Assembly: GCF_004119445.1 (NCBI RefSeq)
Contig: NZ_QICI01000067.1
Span: 1 to 64,000 of the forward strand
Direction: 5' to 3'
Length of the DNA stretch: 64,000 nt
Source: Chryseobacterium sp. CH21
Lineage (GTDB): Bacteria > Bacteroidota > Bacteroidia > Flavobacteriales > Weeksellaceae
The notes below the pieces were generated by a model. It was not told the DNA's origin. It was given only the letters and a program-made list of their open reading frames with translations, and made no database searches. Shown here piece by piece: positions 42,953 to 52,784 of this stretch; the first letter of the stretch is position 1; each line of letters starts with the position of its first letter. A program made the translations under genes and the position numbers.

Positions 42953-43450
42953 ATGATTAAACAAGCCTTATTAGGTGAGTTTCTGCATGAAGCAGAGAAC
43001 ACAAGAAAAATTTTAAAAGCAATTCCCGACAGTGCCTTACACTGGAAACCATCTGAAAAAAACTGGACAACAGGTCAGCTAGCTTCTCACATTGCAGAAG
43101 TTTATAATTGGTATGATTCCACTTTCAATCAGGATGTTTTTGACATGGGTACTTATCAGTATGACAAAGGTGATATTTCCCAAGCAGAAAATATCGTTGC
43201 CAAGTTTGAAGAAAATGTAGCGAAAGCTCAGAAAGTTCTTGAAAACTCTGATGAAAACGCTTATTTTAACGAATGGAAAATGGAAATGAACGGTAATGTA
43301 CTTTTCCCTCCTATGCCAAAAGTTCAGGTAGTGAGAGCTTTTCTTTACAACCACCTGTACCATCACAGAGGGGAACTGGTTGTCTATTTAAGATCTACCG
43401 GAAATAAAGTTCCCGGACTGTATGGACCTACTGCTGATGATAATATGTAA
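42953..43450 (+). CDS. DinB family protein
   Basis: A 165-residue four-helix DinB/YfiT-fold protein. Metal-binding His are seen in GQLASHIAEVYNWY and FLYNHLYHHRGELVVYLR, with the typical EKNWTTGQLASH lead-in. Such proteins are metal-dependent hydrolases or thiol transferases of mostly unknown substrate. It is 24 bases after the acyl-CoA dehydrogenase and ends with a UUCG-loop terminator, so the two form an operon. Confidence 0.85.
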   Translation: MIKQALLGEFLHEAENTRKILKAIPDSALHWKPSEKNWTTGQLASHIAEVYNWYDSTFNQDVFDMGTYQYDKGDISQAENIVAKFEENVAKAQKVLENSDENAYFNEWKMEMNGNVLFPPMPKVQVVRAFLYNHLYHHRGELVVYLRSTGNKVPGLYGPTADDNM

Positions 43451-43479
43451 TTGAAATAGATATTATATCAAAACATAAG

Positions 43480-43507
43480 AATGACATATACTTCGGTATG
43501 TGTCATT
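43480..43507 (+). terminator. Terminator with a UUCG tetraloop
   Basis: AATGACATATAC / GTATGTGTCATT stem closing a TTCG loop between C and G, followed by five T. Confidence 0.85.
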
Positions 43508-43655
43508 TTTCTTTTAACAAAAGGCTTTTTCAATTATATTCAATGTATTACATAATACATTGCAAGCTAAATCAAAAATAATCTTAAAAAATTTTGTTTT
43601 TCGTAACATATTTTTTATTAGCTTTGATATTCCACAATCAAATTTAATATTGAAT

Positions 43656-46585
43656 ATGAAAAAACAATTAACGCTGATTGGAATGCTCCTTATTTCGGGT
43701 ATTTCTTTCGCACAGACTGACCGTCTTTGGTCTGAAGGTTCCAGAAAAGCTTCATCAGAGATTTTTGAAAACAAAACCGGCATCAGCAATCCAAAGGTAT
43801 ACAACCTGGATATCAATGGATTGAAGAATGTCCTGGCAAAAGCTCCCAAAAGACTGGCTGCAGGCGAAAAATCAGAACTCATCATCTCTTTTCCGAATTC
43901 TGAAGGCAGAATGGAAAATTTTAAAGTGAGGGAGAATTCCAATTTTGCTCCTGAGTTGGCAGCAAAATATCCGGATATTAAATCCTATGTAGGACAAGGC
44001 CTGGATGATCCTAATTCCACAGTCTATTTCAGTGTTTCCCCACTAGGACTGTCTTCCATGGAATTTACGGTGATAAATCTGCAGTTTTCATCGAGCCATA
44101 CACTAAAGACCTTTCTTCCTATGTAGTGTACAGAAAATCCGATAAAAAAGATGATCTTAACAAGTTTGAATGTACAGTAGTAGACGCTGCACAGAAAGGA
44201 GTTTCCAACTCTGCTCTTGCTGCAAGACCTAATGCTGATGACGCTAAATTAAGAACATTCAGACTGGCATTATCTTGTACCGGAGAATACACCACTTATT
44301 TCGGAGGTACAAAAGCTCAGGCTTTAGCTGCAATGAATACCACAATGACTCGTGTAAACGGAGTTTTTGAAAAGGATTTCGCAGCAAGAATGGTTCTGAT
44401 TGCCAACAACGACGCTGTCATATACACCAATGCTTCTACAGACCCTTATTCCGCAGCTTCCGGAATGAGCAGCTGGAATTCTCAGTTACAAAGCACTTTA
44501 ACTTCTGTAATTGGTGAAGCTAATTATGACATCGGGCACTTGTTCGGAGCTTCAGGAGGTGGCGGAAATGCAGGATGCATCGGCTGTATCTGTACAAACG
44601 GATCAAAAGGAAGCGGATACACTTCTCCGGCAGACGCCATTCCATCAGGAGATAATTTTGATATCGATTACGTGGCTCATGAAATGGGACACCAGTTCGG
44701 CGGAAACCACACTTTTTCTCATGGGAATGAAGGTACTGGCGTGAATATGGAGCCAGGATCCGGATCAACCATCATGGGATATGCAGGAATTACCAGCCAG
44801 GATGTTCAGCCTCACTCTGATGCATTCTTCCATGCGGTAAGCATTCAGCAGATCACTAATAATATTAAAGCTAAAACGTGCTCTGTCAACACCAACACAG
44901 GGAACTCAATTCCTACAGCGAGCGCAGGCTCAGATTATACCATTCCAAAAGGAACTCCATTTGTTCTTACAGGTACCGGAACAGATGCTGACGGAGATTC
45001 TTTAACCTACATCTGGGAGCAAATGGATAACGCTTCTTCTTCTCAGACAGGAGCAAGCTCAGCAGCCAGTGCCACAAAAGCTTCAGGACCTAACTTCAGA
45101 TCATGGACTCCTACTACTGCTCCTGTAAGATATTTCCCAAGAATGGCTTCTGTTTTAACAGGTGCAACCACTACAGCAGGTTCTGAAATCACAGTAGAAG
45201 CACTTTCCTCAGTAGCCAGAACATTAAACTTCAGATTTACTGTTCGTGATAACAAAGCAGGAGGCTCAGGAAACAATTCTGACGACGCTGTAATCACCGT
45301 TAACGGAACTGCAGGACCATTTAATATAACCTCGCAGAATTCAGCAACAACTTATACAGGAGGAAGCTCTCAAACCGTTACATGGAACGTAGCAGGCACT
45401 ACAGCCAACGGTGTAAATGCTGCTAATGTTGATATTCTTTGGTCGACAGACAGTGGAAACACCTGGACTACTCTATTGGCCGGAACTCCAAATGACGGTT
45501 CACAAGCTGTTACCATTCCTAATTCTACTACCACTACAGGAAGAATTATGGTAAAAGGATCGAATCATATTTTCTTTGATGTCAATAATGCCAATATCTC
45601 CGTAAATGCAGGTTCAGGAACTCCTGATACAGTAGCTCCTACAGCTCCTACCCTTGCTGCTTCAGGAACTACCGCTACAACAACCAATCTTTCATGGTCT
45701 GGCGCTACAGACAATGTAGGAGTTACCGGATACGATGTATATCAGGGAGCTTCATTAATTGGTTCTACTGCTTCTACTACTTATACTGTAACAGGACTTT
45801 CTCCAGCAACTACGTATTCTTTCTCTGTTAAAGCAAAAGATGCAGCAGGAAATGCTTCTGTTTCCAGCAATACAGTAAGTGTTACTACGCTTTCAGGAGG
45901 AACTGTTTCATACTGTTCTTCTTCAGCATCCAATACCGCTGATGAAAGAATCGGAAACGTAACATTCGGATCTATTAATAATACTTCTACAGGAACTGCA
46001 GGTTATGAAAACTTCACTTCAGTTTCTACTAATGTCACAAGAGGAAGTGCTTACACAATTTCCATTACTCCGGTTTGGACTTCTACAAAATACAGCGAAG
46101 CATATGCTGTTTATATTGATTACAACGGAGACGGAGACTTTACAGACAGTGGAGAGTTAGCATGGACAAAAGCAGGTTCTACAACCAGCCCGGTTACAGG
46201 ATCTATCACAATCCCATCTACAGCAACTGTTGGTTCTACAAGAATGAGAGTAATGATGAAGTACAGCTCAATCCCTACTTCTTCATGTGAAGCATTTACT
46301 TACGGACAGGTTGAAGATTATACCCTTAATATTGTTTCTTCAGGAAAAGGAGATCTTCAGAATACAAAAGACCTGATCACAGATGTAAAACTTTATCCAA
46401 ACCCAGTGAGAGATCAACTTTTTATTTCAAATACAACATCAGAAGAGTATAAAATCTTCGATATGGGTGGAAAACTAATAGACTCAGGAAAACTTCAAAG
46501 AGGTTCCGTGAACGTAAGCAGTCTTGTAAAAGGTGCTTATATGATTCAAATTGGAGAATCTTCTAAGAGATTTATTAAAAATTAG
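43656..46585 (+). CDS. T9SS-exported reprolysin-like zinc metalloprotease (long form), frameshifted
   Basis: Starts MKKQLTLIGMLLISGISFAQ (signal peptide). The frame breaks at GGAATTT (44062-44063); one more A gives MEIYGDKSAVFIEPYTKDLS, as in the paralogue at 46776. The protease domain has zinc motif HEMGHQFGGNH and Met-turn IMGYAG. Then come a cadherin-like region (PKGTPFVLTGTGTDADGDS), a fibronectin III domain (APTAPTLAASGTTATT), a GEVED domain (YIDYNGDGDFTD to GQVEDYTLNI) and a sorting domain (LYPNPVRDQLFI). The intact protein has about 976 residues. It should be a secreted protease. Confidence 0.85.
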
Positions 46586-46617
46586 TAACTAATAGACTTT
46601 TTAAAATTAAACGATGT

Positions 46618-46647
46618 GAAAAACTGTTCTGTATAGAACAGTTTTTC
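46618..46647 (+). terminator. Terminator of the long-form protease gene
   Basis: Perfect GAAAAACTGTTCT / AGAACAGTTTTTC stem with a GTAT loop, then T run. Confidence 0.85.
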
Positions 46648-46775
46648 TTTTTTATCAAATTTTATATATTTTTTTTCACAACAACCCTTTTGTTTAAAAG
46701 GTATTACTGACAAAAACATACGGTTAAAATGCTCTCAGGGCATTTTTTTATTATTTTTGCTGAAAATACATTGAC

Positions 46776-49004
46776 GTGAAAAAACAATTATTGATAACGG
46801 GAATGCTCGCATTGTCGGGTATTTCTTTTGCACAAACAGATCGCTTATGGACTTCAAGTTCATCAAAGGGATCCTCTCCGATTCTGGAAAACATGTCAAG
46901 TTTTGAAAATCCTCAACTTTATCATTTGAATATAAGCGGATTAAAAAATGTATTAGCAAAAGCCCCCAAAAGATCAACACAGAAATCTGAAATCATAATC
47001 TCTTTTCCCAATTCAACAGGAAAAATGGAAAACTTCAGGGTAACAGAAAATTCTAATTTTGAGCCTGAACTGGCTGCTAAATATCCGGACATCAAGTCTT
47101 ATATTGGTGAAGGAATGGAAGATCCTGCTTCAAAGGTTTATTTCAGTATTTCTTCCCTGGGACTTTCTTCAATGGAAATTTATGGTGACAAATCTGCTGT
47201 TTTTATTCAACCTTATACCAAAGATCTTTCAACTTATATCATTTACAAAAAGTCAGACAGTAAAGACAATCTGAATAAACTTGAATGTAAAGTTTTAGAT
47301 GTCGCTCAAAAAGGAAATTCAAGCACTTTCACCCATAAAAATGCAGATGATGCCACATTGAGAACGTTCAGGCTTGCTCTTTCATGTACGGGAGAATATG
47401 CTTCTTACTTTGGAGGAACTAAAGCCCAGGCTTTAGCTGCGATGAACAATACAATGACCCGCGTAAATGGTATTTTCGAAAACGATTTTGCAGCAAGAAT
47501 GACACTGATTGCCAATAATGACAGTATTATTTATACCGATGCCACTACAGATCCTTATTCTCCCTCTTCACAGATGAACAACTGGAATCTGGAGCTCATG
47601 AACAATTTAAGCACTTCTATCGGGAATAATAATTTTGATATAGGCCACCTTTTCGGAAGAGATGGCGGCGGCGGCAATGCAGGATGTATCGGATGTATTT
47701 GTGACAATGATATGTCTACTTATCAGGATCAGGGGGTAACCTACCCCAGCAGCTATAAAGGAAGCGGATACACCTCTCCGGCAAACGGCAATCCTTCAGG
47801 AGATACTTTTGACATTGATTTTGTAGCTCATGAAATGGGACATCAGTTCGGAGGAAACCACACATGGTCATACGAACCACAATCTGGATTAAAACCTGTA
47901 GAACCAGGTTCAGGATCTACTATCATGGGATACGCAGGTATTACCAATTATGATATTCAGAGTAATTCGGATCCGTTTTTCCATGCTTTAAGTATTGAAC
48001 AGATTACCAATAATATCAAAACCAAAACATGTTCCGTTAATACACCTACAGGAAATTCAGTTCCTACAGCAAATGCAGGACTAGATTATACTATTCCCAA
48101 AAGTACCCCTTTCATGCTTACCGGATCTGGAACTGATGCAAATGGAGACCCACTCACTTACATCTGGGAACAAATGGATGAGGGAACTTCTTCTGAAACC
48201 GGAGCCAACTCTGCGGCAAAAGATACAAAAGCGGCGGGTCCCATATTCAGATCTTGGAAACCATCAAGCTCTTCTGTAAGATATTTTCCTGTAATGTCTT
48301 CTGTTTTAGCAGGCGCTTTTAAGACAGCAGGCGCAGAAATAGATGTGGAAGCACTTCCTTCTGTTGCCAGAACTTTAAATTTCAGATTGACTGTTCGGGA
48401 TAACAAAGCCGGAGGTGGCGGAAATAATTCTGATGATACAGAGATAACGGTTAATCCAGCTGCCGGACCGTTTATGATCACATCACAAAATACCGCGGTT
48501 TCTTACGTAAAAGGAAGCTCACAGACCATTACATGGGATGTAGCAGGAACCACAGCTAATGGTATTAATACGGCCAATGTAGATATTTTATGGTCTACAG
48601 ATAGTGGAAATACATGGATCACGTTATTAGCCGGAGTACCTAATAACGGCTCGCAGGCTATTACAATTCCTGATGCCTTAACAGATTCCGGAAGAATTAT
48701 GGTAAAAGGAAGCAATCATATTTTCTTTGATATCAATAATGCCAATATTTCCGTAAAAAATTCTGATGATAAACCTACAGACAGCAATTCATCATCCACA
48801 GAAATCAAGCTGTATCCTAATCCTGTAAAGAGCATTCTTACCCTTACCAATACCAGCAACGAAGAATATAAAATCTACGACATGTCCGGAAGACTTGTTA
48901 GCATGGGAAATCTGGAAAACGGAACAGTGAATGTTAATAAATTAACCAATGGAACCTACGTCATCCAACTCGGAGGATTTTCTAAACAATTCATTAAAAA
49001 GTAA
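46776..49004 (+). CDS. T9SS-exported reprolysin-like zinc metalloprotease (short form)
   Basis: A 742-residue tandem paralogue of the preceding gene, unbroken. GTG start at 46776 gives a signal peptide (MKKQLLITGMLALSGISFAQ). The protease domain holds HEMGHQFGGNHTW and IMGYAG; a loop before the zinc site (CDNDMSTYQDQGVTYPSSYKG) is longer than in the paralogue. The cadherin-like region is shared, but the fibronectin III and GEVED domains are missing and the sorting domain follows directly (LYPNPVKSILTL). A -7 element TATTTTTG lies just upstream. Expected outside the cell. Confidence 0.88.
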   Translation: MKKQLLITGMLALSGISFAQTDRLWTSSSSKGSSPILENMSSFENPQLYHLNISGLKNVLAKAPKRSTQKSEIIISFPNSTGKMENFRVTENSNFEPELAAKYPDIKSYIGEGMEDPASKVYFSISSLGLSSMEIYGDKSAVFIQPYTKDLSTYIIYKKSDSKDNLNKLECKVLDVAQKGNSSTFTHKNADDATLRTFRLALSCTGEYASYFGGTKAQALAAMNNTMTRVNGIFENDFAARMTLIANNDSIIYTDATTDPYSPSSQMNNWNLELMNNLSTSIGNNNFDIGHLFGRDGGGGNAGCIGCICDNDMSTYQDQGVTYPSSYKGSGYTSPANGNPSGDTFDIDFVAHEMGHQFGGNHTWSYEPQSGLKPVEPGSGSTIMGYAGITNYDIQSNSDPFFHALSIEQITNNIKTKTCSVNTPTGNSVPTANAGLDYTIPKSTPFMLTGSGTDANGDPLTYIWEQMDEGTSSETGANSAAKDTKAAGPIFRSWKPSSSSVRYFPVMSSVLAGAFKTAGAEIDVEALPSVARTLNFRLTVRDNKAGGGGNNSDDTEITVNPAAGPFMITSQNTAVSYVKGSSQTITWDVAGTTANGINTANVDILWSTDSGNTWITLLAGVPNNGSQAITIPDALTDSGRIMVKGSNHIFFDINNANISVKNSDDKPTDSNSSSTEIKLYPNPVKSILTLTNTSNEEYKIYDMSGRLVSMGNLENGTVNVNKLTNGTYVIQLGGFSKQFIKK

Positions 49005-49024
49005 AAAGAATATAATTCAATCAG

Positions 49025-49048
49025 AAAGCTGCTCATTCGGGCAGCTTT
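49025..49048 (+). terminator. Terminator of the short-form protease gene
   Basis: AAAGCTGC / GCAGCTTT hairpin followed by T run. Confidence 0.75.
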
Positions 49049-49049
49049 T

Positions 49050-49475
49050 TTATTTACATTAAAATAGTAAATATTAATTTAAAACTATTTATTAATGTAA
49101 TTAATTTCATAATAATATTTTATTTTAAATAAAACTACTAATATTTAAGTTTTTAATTTAAATTTATCGCATCACAATATTATGTTGTACCGTTTACCCA
49201 GATTGTATTTGAGGGAGTTTCAAGCCGTTTTTTAACGTCTTATGCAATGGCTTCTTTTGAATTTATTCTGGCGTAAATTGATATTCCAACCATTTACTGT
49301 CAGAAAAGTGTAGTATTATACCCAATTCCACTCCTGGAAATTTATCATATAGACCGGAAAACAATAATAATATTCATAGTAGTATTTCACTTAAGATTTT
49401 GCAAAAAGAATAATGTTTCAAAAAGGTAGCCTCTCTAATACCTCAATAATTTTAAAATAATTTAAAATTTTTTAT
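49050..49475. other. Intergenic region before the TNT lipoprotein gene, no gene seen
   Basis: About 420 bases, very AT-rich at first and then of mixed composition around 49180-49400. No frame, repeat or hairpin of note was found. The promoter of the lipoprotein gene must lie here. Confidence 0.4.
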
Positions 49476-50189
49476 ATGAAACATTTATTTAAGTACTTTT
49501 TTCTTTTAGCCATTACCACGTTCTCGGTTGCCTGTAGCTCAGATAATGATGATGTAATGGACGTTAACCCGGATATTACCACGGTGTTCTACAAAAATGC
49601 TGATGAATTGGCTGCAACGTATGACAACAACAATTCGGTAAGCCAGGCCATCAGAAATCAAGCTTATGATCTGTACAAAAGAGGAAAATGGAGTGAACTG
49701 GAATCACTTTTTAAAGCTAACAGTTTAAATGGTGGATGGCCACCAGCTAATGGAGGTTACAATATCGTTGATGATGTTCCTTTGCAGGTTGGACAGAAAT
49801 TTGATAGATACAGCGGAGCTGTCGGAAGTTATAACGGAACCGGAGTTCCTACTTTAGGTGGCAGTTTTACAAGCCCTATTATCAATGGTTACACTTATAC
49901 TTTTACCCAAAGAGCTCTAAACCAAGCTGAAGACAAATATGATTTCTATTATGAAATTGATGTTTTGAACAATTCTATGCAGTTTAAAACCCAGACCGCA
50001 GATATTATTCCCTGGTTCAGCCAGGCAGGAAAAGGAAAACAAACCATGTGGAAAATTCCAATTGACATCAACACCGGATATCAGAAAACATGGAACAAAC
50101 TGGCAGAAGAAGGCTATATAAAAGTTACCATTAAGAAAAGCCCAAGCGGAAAATATCCTAACTTAGTAGGCACAGTTATTCAGCCATAA
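49476..50189 (+). CDS. Surface lipoprotein with TNT-type NAD glycohydrolase domain (candidate toxin)
   Basis: A 237-residue lipoprotein: lipobox SVAC with Cys20, followed by SSDNDD, an acidic stretch like the Bacteroidetes surface-export signal. After a helical linker comes a TNT domain (about 86-236): GGWPPANGGY, then VGQKFDRYSG (Arg111-Tyr112), SFTSPI, TQRALN (Arg146), and IPWFSQAGKGKQ (Gln189). This order matches the TNT family of NAD glycohydrolase toxins, whose proximal and distal motifs are DRYG and a PAFGQPGGGxQ-type loop. The next gene, ten bases on, is a probable immunity protein. Activity and target are inferred. Confidence 0.72.
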   Translation: MKHLFKYFFLLAITTFSVACSSDNDDVMDVNPDITTVFYKNADELAATYDNNNSVSQAIRNQAYDLYKRGKWSELESLFKANSLNGGWPPANGGYNIVDDVPLQVGQKFDRYSGAVGSYNGTGVPTLGGSFTSPIINGYTYTFTQRALNQAEDKYDFYYEIDVLNNSMQFKTQTADIIPWFSQAGKGKQTMWKIPIDINTGYQKTWNKLAEEGYIKVTIKKSPSGKYPNLVGTVIQP

Positions 50190-50199
50190 ATCAATTCAG

Positions 50200-50619
50200 A
50201 TGCATTCAATATCAGAAAAAATAAAAATTACAGGAAAAGCTTCTGTTGAAAAAAGTACCTTTATTAATGATGAAGCTCTTCCCTCTGCAACAACAATTTT
50301 TACCTGCTGTGATTGCGGTCACAAAAACACATTTGAAATAGCACCCTATTCATCCGGGTTCCCTATCTTTCAACTGTATCATGAAGATAAAGTATTATCC
50401 AAAGATGAATTGTTACAACACGGAATCGTTAACGGAACTTCTCAAAGAATGTTTCATTTTGGTGAATTGACCGTTAATGATCTCCCCACTTTATATTTTG
50501 GTACAGAATGTTCTTCCTGCCATTCAAAATACATCTGCGTATTCAGCTATGGTGAAAAACAACCCGGATTAATGATATTGAATATCTCAGGAGTCTGGAA
50601 ATATGAAGAATTAAAATAA
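50200..50619 (+). CDS. Probable immunity protein for the TNT lipoprotein, with two Cys pairs
   Basis: A 139-residue cytoplasmic protein without signal peptide. No family is recognised. Two Cys-x-x-Cys pairs, C36/C39 (CCDCGHKN) and C104/C107 (CSSCHSK), probably form one zinc ribbon. It begins ten bases after the TNT gene stop, with a terminator right behind it, so the two genes make a closed two-gene unit. The position fits an immunity factor that blocks the NAD glycohydrolase in the producing cell, as IFT does for the Mycobacterium TNT, but there is no visible sequence link to IFT. Confidence 0.55.
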   Translation: MHSISEKIKITGKASVEKSTFINDEALPSATTIFTCCDCGHKNTFEIAPYSSGFPIFQLYHEDKVLSKDELLQHGIVNGTSQRMFHFGELTVNDLPTLYFGTECSSCHSKYICVFSYGEKQPGLMILNISGVWKYEELK

Positions 50620-50646
50620 TTGAATAGAATTAAATCGGTTCACAAT

Positions 50647-50677
50647 AAAACCACAATTTTTACAGTTGTGGTTTTTT
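50647..50677 (+). terminator. Terminator of the TNT/immunity unit
   Basis: AAAACCACAA / TTGTGGTTTT stem followed by T run. Confidence 0.75.
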
Positions 50678-50814
50678 GATTAAATTTTCCCCCTGATCAT
50701 ACAGATTTTTCTGTTTAAGAGATGATTATATCTTCTATTTTATTTAAAACATTTTCTCTAAAGCTTTATTCATACATTTCCTGCTGTACATTTCACATTT
50801 TAGAAATCCTTTTC

Positions 50815-50822
50815 TATCTTTG
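50815..50822 (+). promoter_or_regulatory. -7 element of the MazG-like gene
   Basis: TATCTTTG, exact match, 19 bases before the ATG at 50841; it overlaps a false TTG start at 50820. Confidence 0.6.
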
Positions 50823-50840
50823 TGGGAAATAAAAAAATTC

Positions 50841-51308
50841 ATGGATAAAATTGATAGTCTGAACCAAGTAGCAGAATTCCATACTACTTTCAAAGCCCCT
50901 ATTTTAGATACCCCACAAATTCCTTCTCCGGAAAGATGCAACCTTAGAGTAGAACTTTTACAGGAAGAATTAAACGAACTGAAACAAGCCATTGCAGATA
51001 ATAATCTTGTAGAAATTGCGGATGCATTGTGTGATCTTCAGTATGTTTTGAGTGGTGCAGTGCTTGAATTCGGACTTGGCAGCAAATTTGTAGAGCTATT
51101 CAACGAAGTTCAGCGTTCTAATATGTCTAAAGCATGTGATAATGAAGAACAGGCAAAAGAAACTGTTGAATTTTACAAAGAGAAGGAAGTAGAATCTTTT
51201 TATGAAAAGTCCGGAGAAAAATACAATGTTTACAGACAGGCAGATCATAAAGTATTGAAAAACAAATACTACTCTCCTGCTGATTTAAAATCAATTATCG
51301 AAAAATAA
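50841..51308 (+). CDS. MazG-like nucleoside triphosphate pyrophosphohydrolase
   Basis: A 155-residue all-alpha NTP-PPase. The metal motif is LRVELLQEELNELKQAI with NLVEIADALCDLQYVLSG (E-x-x-E...E-x-x-D arrangement). A Lys/Tyr-rich tail (EKSGEKYNVYRQADHKVLKNKYYSPADL) is typical of the Bacteroidetes branch. It probably removes non-canonical or excess nucleotides. It is followed by thioredoxin-like and DUF4230 genes with gaps of three bases each, forming one operon. Confidence 0.8.
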   Translation: MDKIDSLNQVAEFHTTFKAPILDTPQIPSPERCNLRVELLQEELNELKQAIADNNLVEIADALCDLQYVLSGAVLEFGLGSKFVELFNEVQRSNMSKACDNEEQAKETVEFYKEKEVESFYEKSGEKYNVYRQADHKVLKNKYYSPADLKSIIEK

Positions 51309-51311
51309 AAT

Positions 51312-51875
51312 ATGAAAAAATTTATTACCAATATTGTTGTCTTTTCAAGCCTATTTTTAGCGGCACAACAGTTGAGTGCTCAAAAAGTAGTGGTGAACCG
51401 TAAGGTTGATTCTCAGAAAGATGGCAAAATGCTTTTAGGTGCCCAGCTGAAAGAGCAGTTTTTGAAAGCTCCTTATGCCGATTGGTATGTGAAAGAACAT
51501 GATGAATATGCTATTGACAAACAAGCTGTAAGCGAATTAAGAAAGGGAAAACTTGGGAGTTATGATATTATTGTTTTCATGGGAACATGGTGCGAAGACA
51601 GCCACCGAGATGTTCCAAGATTAATGAAGATACTGGAAGAAGCCAACTATCCTGAAAGCAAACTGACTATTATTGCGGTAAACCGTAAGAAAGAATCTCC
51701 TGCCGGAGAAGAAAGTCTTTATAATATTCAGAAAGTTCCTACCATTATCCTGAAAAGATACGGAAAAGAGGTTGGCAGAATCATAGAAATGCCCACTACT
51801 GGATATATTGAAAGAGATTTAGTTCAAATTTTGAAAAAGAACGATTCATCTGTCATCAAAGAAATTTTTAAATAG
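51312..51875 (+). CDS. Exported thioredoxin-like protein with a single-Cys site
   Basis: A 187-residue protein with a signal peptide (ending QQLSAQ) and a thioredoxin fold. The active site is GTWCEDSHRDVPRL, with one cysteine where CxxC is usual, and the cis-Pro loop KVPTIILKRYGKEVGR. The family is annotated as thioredoxin or thiol reductase in flavobacteria, with Cys-Glu-Asp-Ser in place of Cys-x-x-Cys. It may bind or reduce periplasmic thiols. It lies three bases behind the MazG-like gene. Confidence 0.78.
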   Translation: MKKFITNIVVFSSLFLAAQQLSAQKVVVNRKVDSQKDGKMLLGAQLKEQFLKAPYADWYVKEHDEYAIDKQAVSELRKGKLGSYDIIVFMGTWCEDSHRDVPRLMKILEEANYPESKLTIIAVNRKKESPAGEESLYNIQKVPTIILKRYGKEVGRIIEMPTTGYIERDLVQILKKNDSSVIKEIFK

Positions 51876-51878
51876 ATT

Positions 51879-52484
51879 TTGAGAAATTATAAAACCATAT
51901 TATCTTTTGCAGCCGGTGCCGGTGCGATGGTGCTGCTGTTTTTCGGTCTGAAATCCTGTTTGAACCTTGGAAATAAAACTGAAAAGTCAGATTATTATAT
52001 CCTGACCAATCAGATCTCCAAGATGAATAAGATGGTGGTCATGGAGCAGAATACTTCCAGCATGCAGAAAACCAAAATGGGTTATGAAGTTTTTGGGAAA
52101 GAGATTTCCAGCAACAGCATTATTACTTACACAAAAACTAATGCTCAGGTTTCTTATGATCTTAACAAAATGAAGATCGAAGTAGATTCCATCAACAAAA
52201 AACTCATCATTACCGAGCTTCCTGATGCTGAGATAAGAATTACTCCGAGCGTTGAAATTCAATCTTTGGACGATTCTTTTATCAACAGAATTTCGGAAAA
52301 AGACATTAAAAATGTTACTCAGAAAGCTAAGGAAACGGCAGAAAAATCTATTGATCAGAATCAGCTGAGAACCGAAGGCCGTAAACAGCTGATGGAAAAT
52401 CTGAATAATGTTTTCGTTCTGGCTAAAGCTTTAAATTACGAAATAGAAGATAAAACCGGAAAAATTGGTATTTTGGGTCTTTAG
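51879..52484 (+). CDS. DUF4230 domain-containing protein
   Basis: A 201-residue protein with an N-terminal membrane anchor (AGAGAMVLLFFGLKSC, about 12-27) and a DUF4230 domain (QISKMNKMVVMEQNTSSMQK, VSYDLNKMKIEVDSINKKLIITELPDAEI). The start is TTG at 51879 (LRNYKTILS), three bases after the previous stop; no ATG lies nearer. The function of DUF4230 is unknown; the anchor puts the domain in the periplasm. Last gene of the mazG-trx-DUF4230 operon. Confidence 0.75.
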   Translation: MRNYKTILSFAAGAGAMVLLFFGLKSCLNLGNKTEKSDYYILTNQISKMNKMVVMEQNTSSMQKTKMGYEVFGKEISSNSIITYTKTNAQVSYDLNKMKIEVDSINKKLIITELPDAEIRITPSVEIQSLDDSFINRISEKDIKNVTQKAKETAEKSIDQNQLRTEGRKQLMENLNNVFVLAKALNYEIEDKTGKIGILGL

Positions 52485-52514
52485 GAAGAATAAAATTTTA
52501 CCCGTTTCCCATTT

Positions 52515-52530
52515 TGGCAAACACTTTGAA
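52515..52530 (+). promoter_or_regulatory. Sigma-54-like -24/-12 element before a small Lys-rich gene
   Basis: TTTTGGCAAACACTTTGAAT: GG at 52516-52517, ten bases, GA at 52528-52529. It is like the elements of barrel genes 1 and 2. Confidence 0.45.
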
Positions 52531-52564
52531 TGATATCATTATATAATATTGAAAATTCAAAGTC

Positions 52565-52747
52565 ATGGATAAAAAAGGAAACACCCAAAAGAAAGAGTCT
52601 GCCAATACCGCAGAAACCCAAAAGCAAAATCAGGATTTCCAGGATATTCCTGCCGCTTCGAAAAAGACCAATCCGCCTAATATTGATAAAGAAGACATCC
52701 AAAAATCTTCCAAAAATAAATCAGGAAAAACGGATAATACAAAATAA
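52565..52747 (+). CDS. Small Lys/Asn/Gln-rich hydrophilic protein
   Basis: A 60-residue protein (MDKKGNTQKKESANTAETQK and on) with no hydrophobic segment, strongly biased to Lys, Asn, Gln, Ser and Asp, so it is predicted to be disordered. No family is known. It has its own sigma-54-like element and a strong terminator, so it is an independent transcript. A longer frame from 52530 overlaps in another phase; the one chosen begins with ATG after the promoter and has the composition of real disordered stress proteins. Confidence 0.55.
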   Translation: MDKKGNTQKKESANTAETQKQNQDFQDIPAASKKTNPPNIDKEDIQKSSKNKSGKTDNTK

Positions 52748-52784
52748 CAAAGAGCTTTGAAGGCTTATTAATATTAAAAAAAAC

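Noticed and set aside
43560..43655. Upstream ATG of the long-form protease at 43560
   Set aside because: ATG 43656 gives a signal peptide almost identical to that of the paralogue.
44511..48715. Several 70-107-residue frames inside the protease genes on both strands
   Set aside because: They are shadows of the Ser/Thr/Gly-rich coding sequence with no family features.
50820..50840. TTG start of the MazG-like gene at 50820
   Set aside because: The codon is part of the -7 box at 50815-50822.
52530..52760. 76-residue frame MISLYNIENSKSWIKK overlapping the small Lys-rich gene
   Set aside because: It is an off-frame shadow; the 60-residue frame has a better start and composition.
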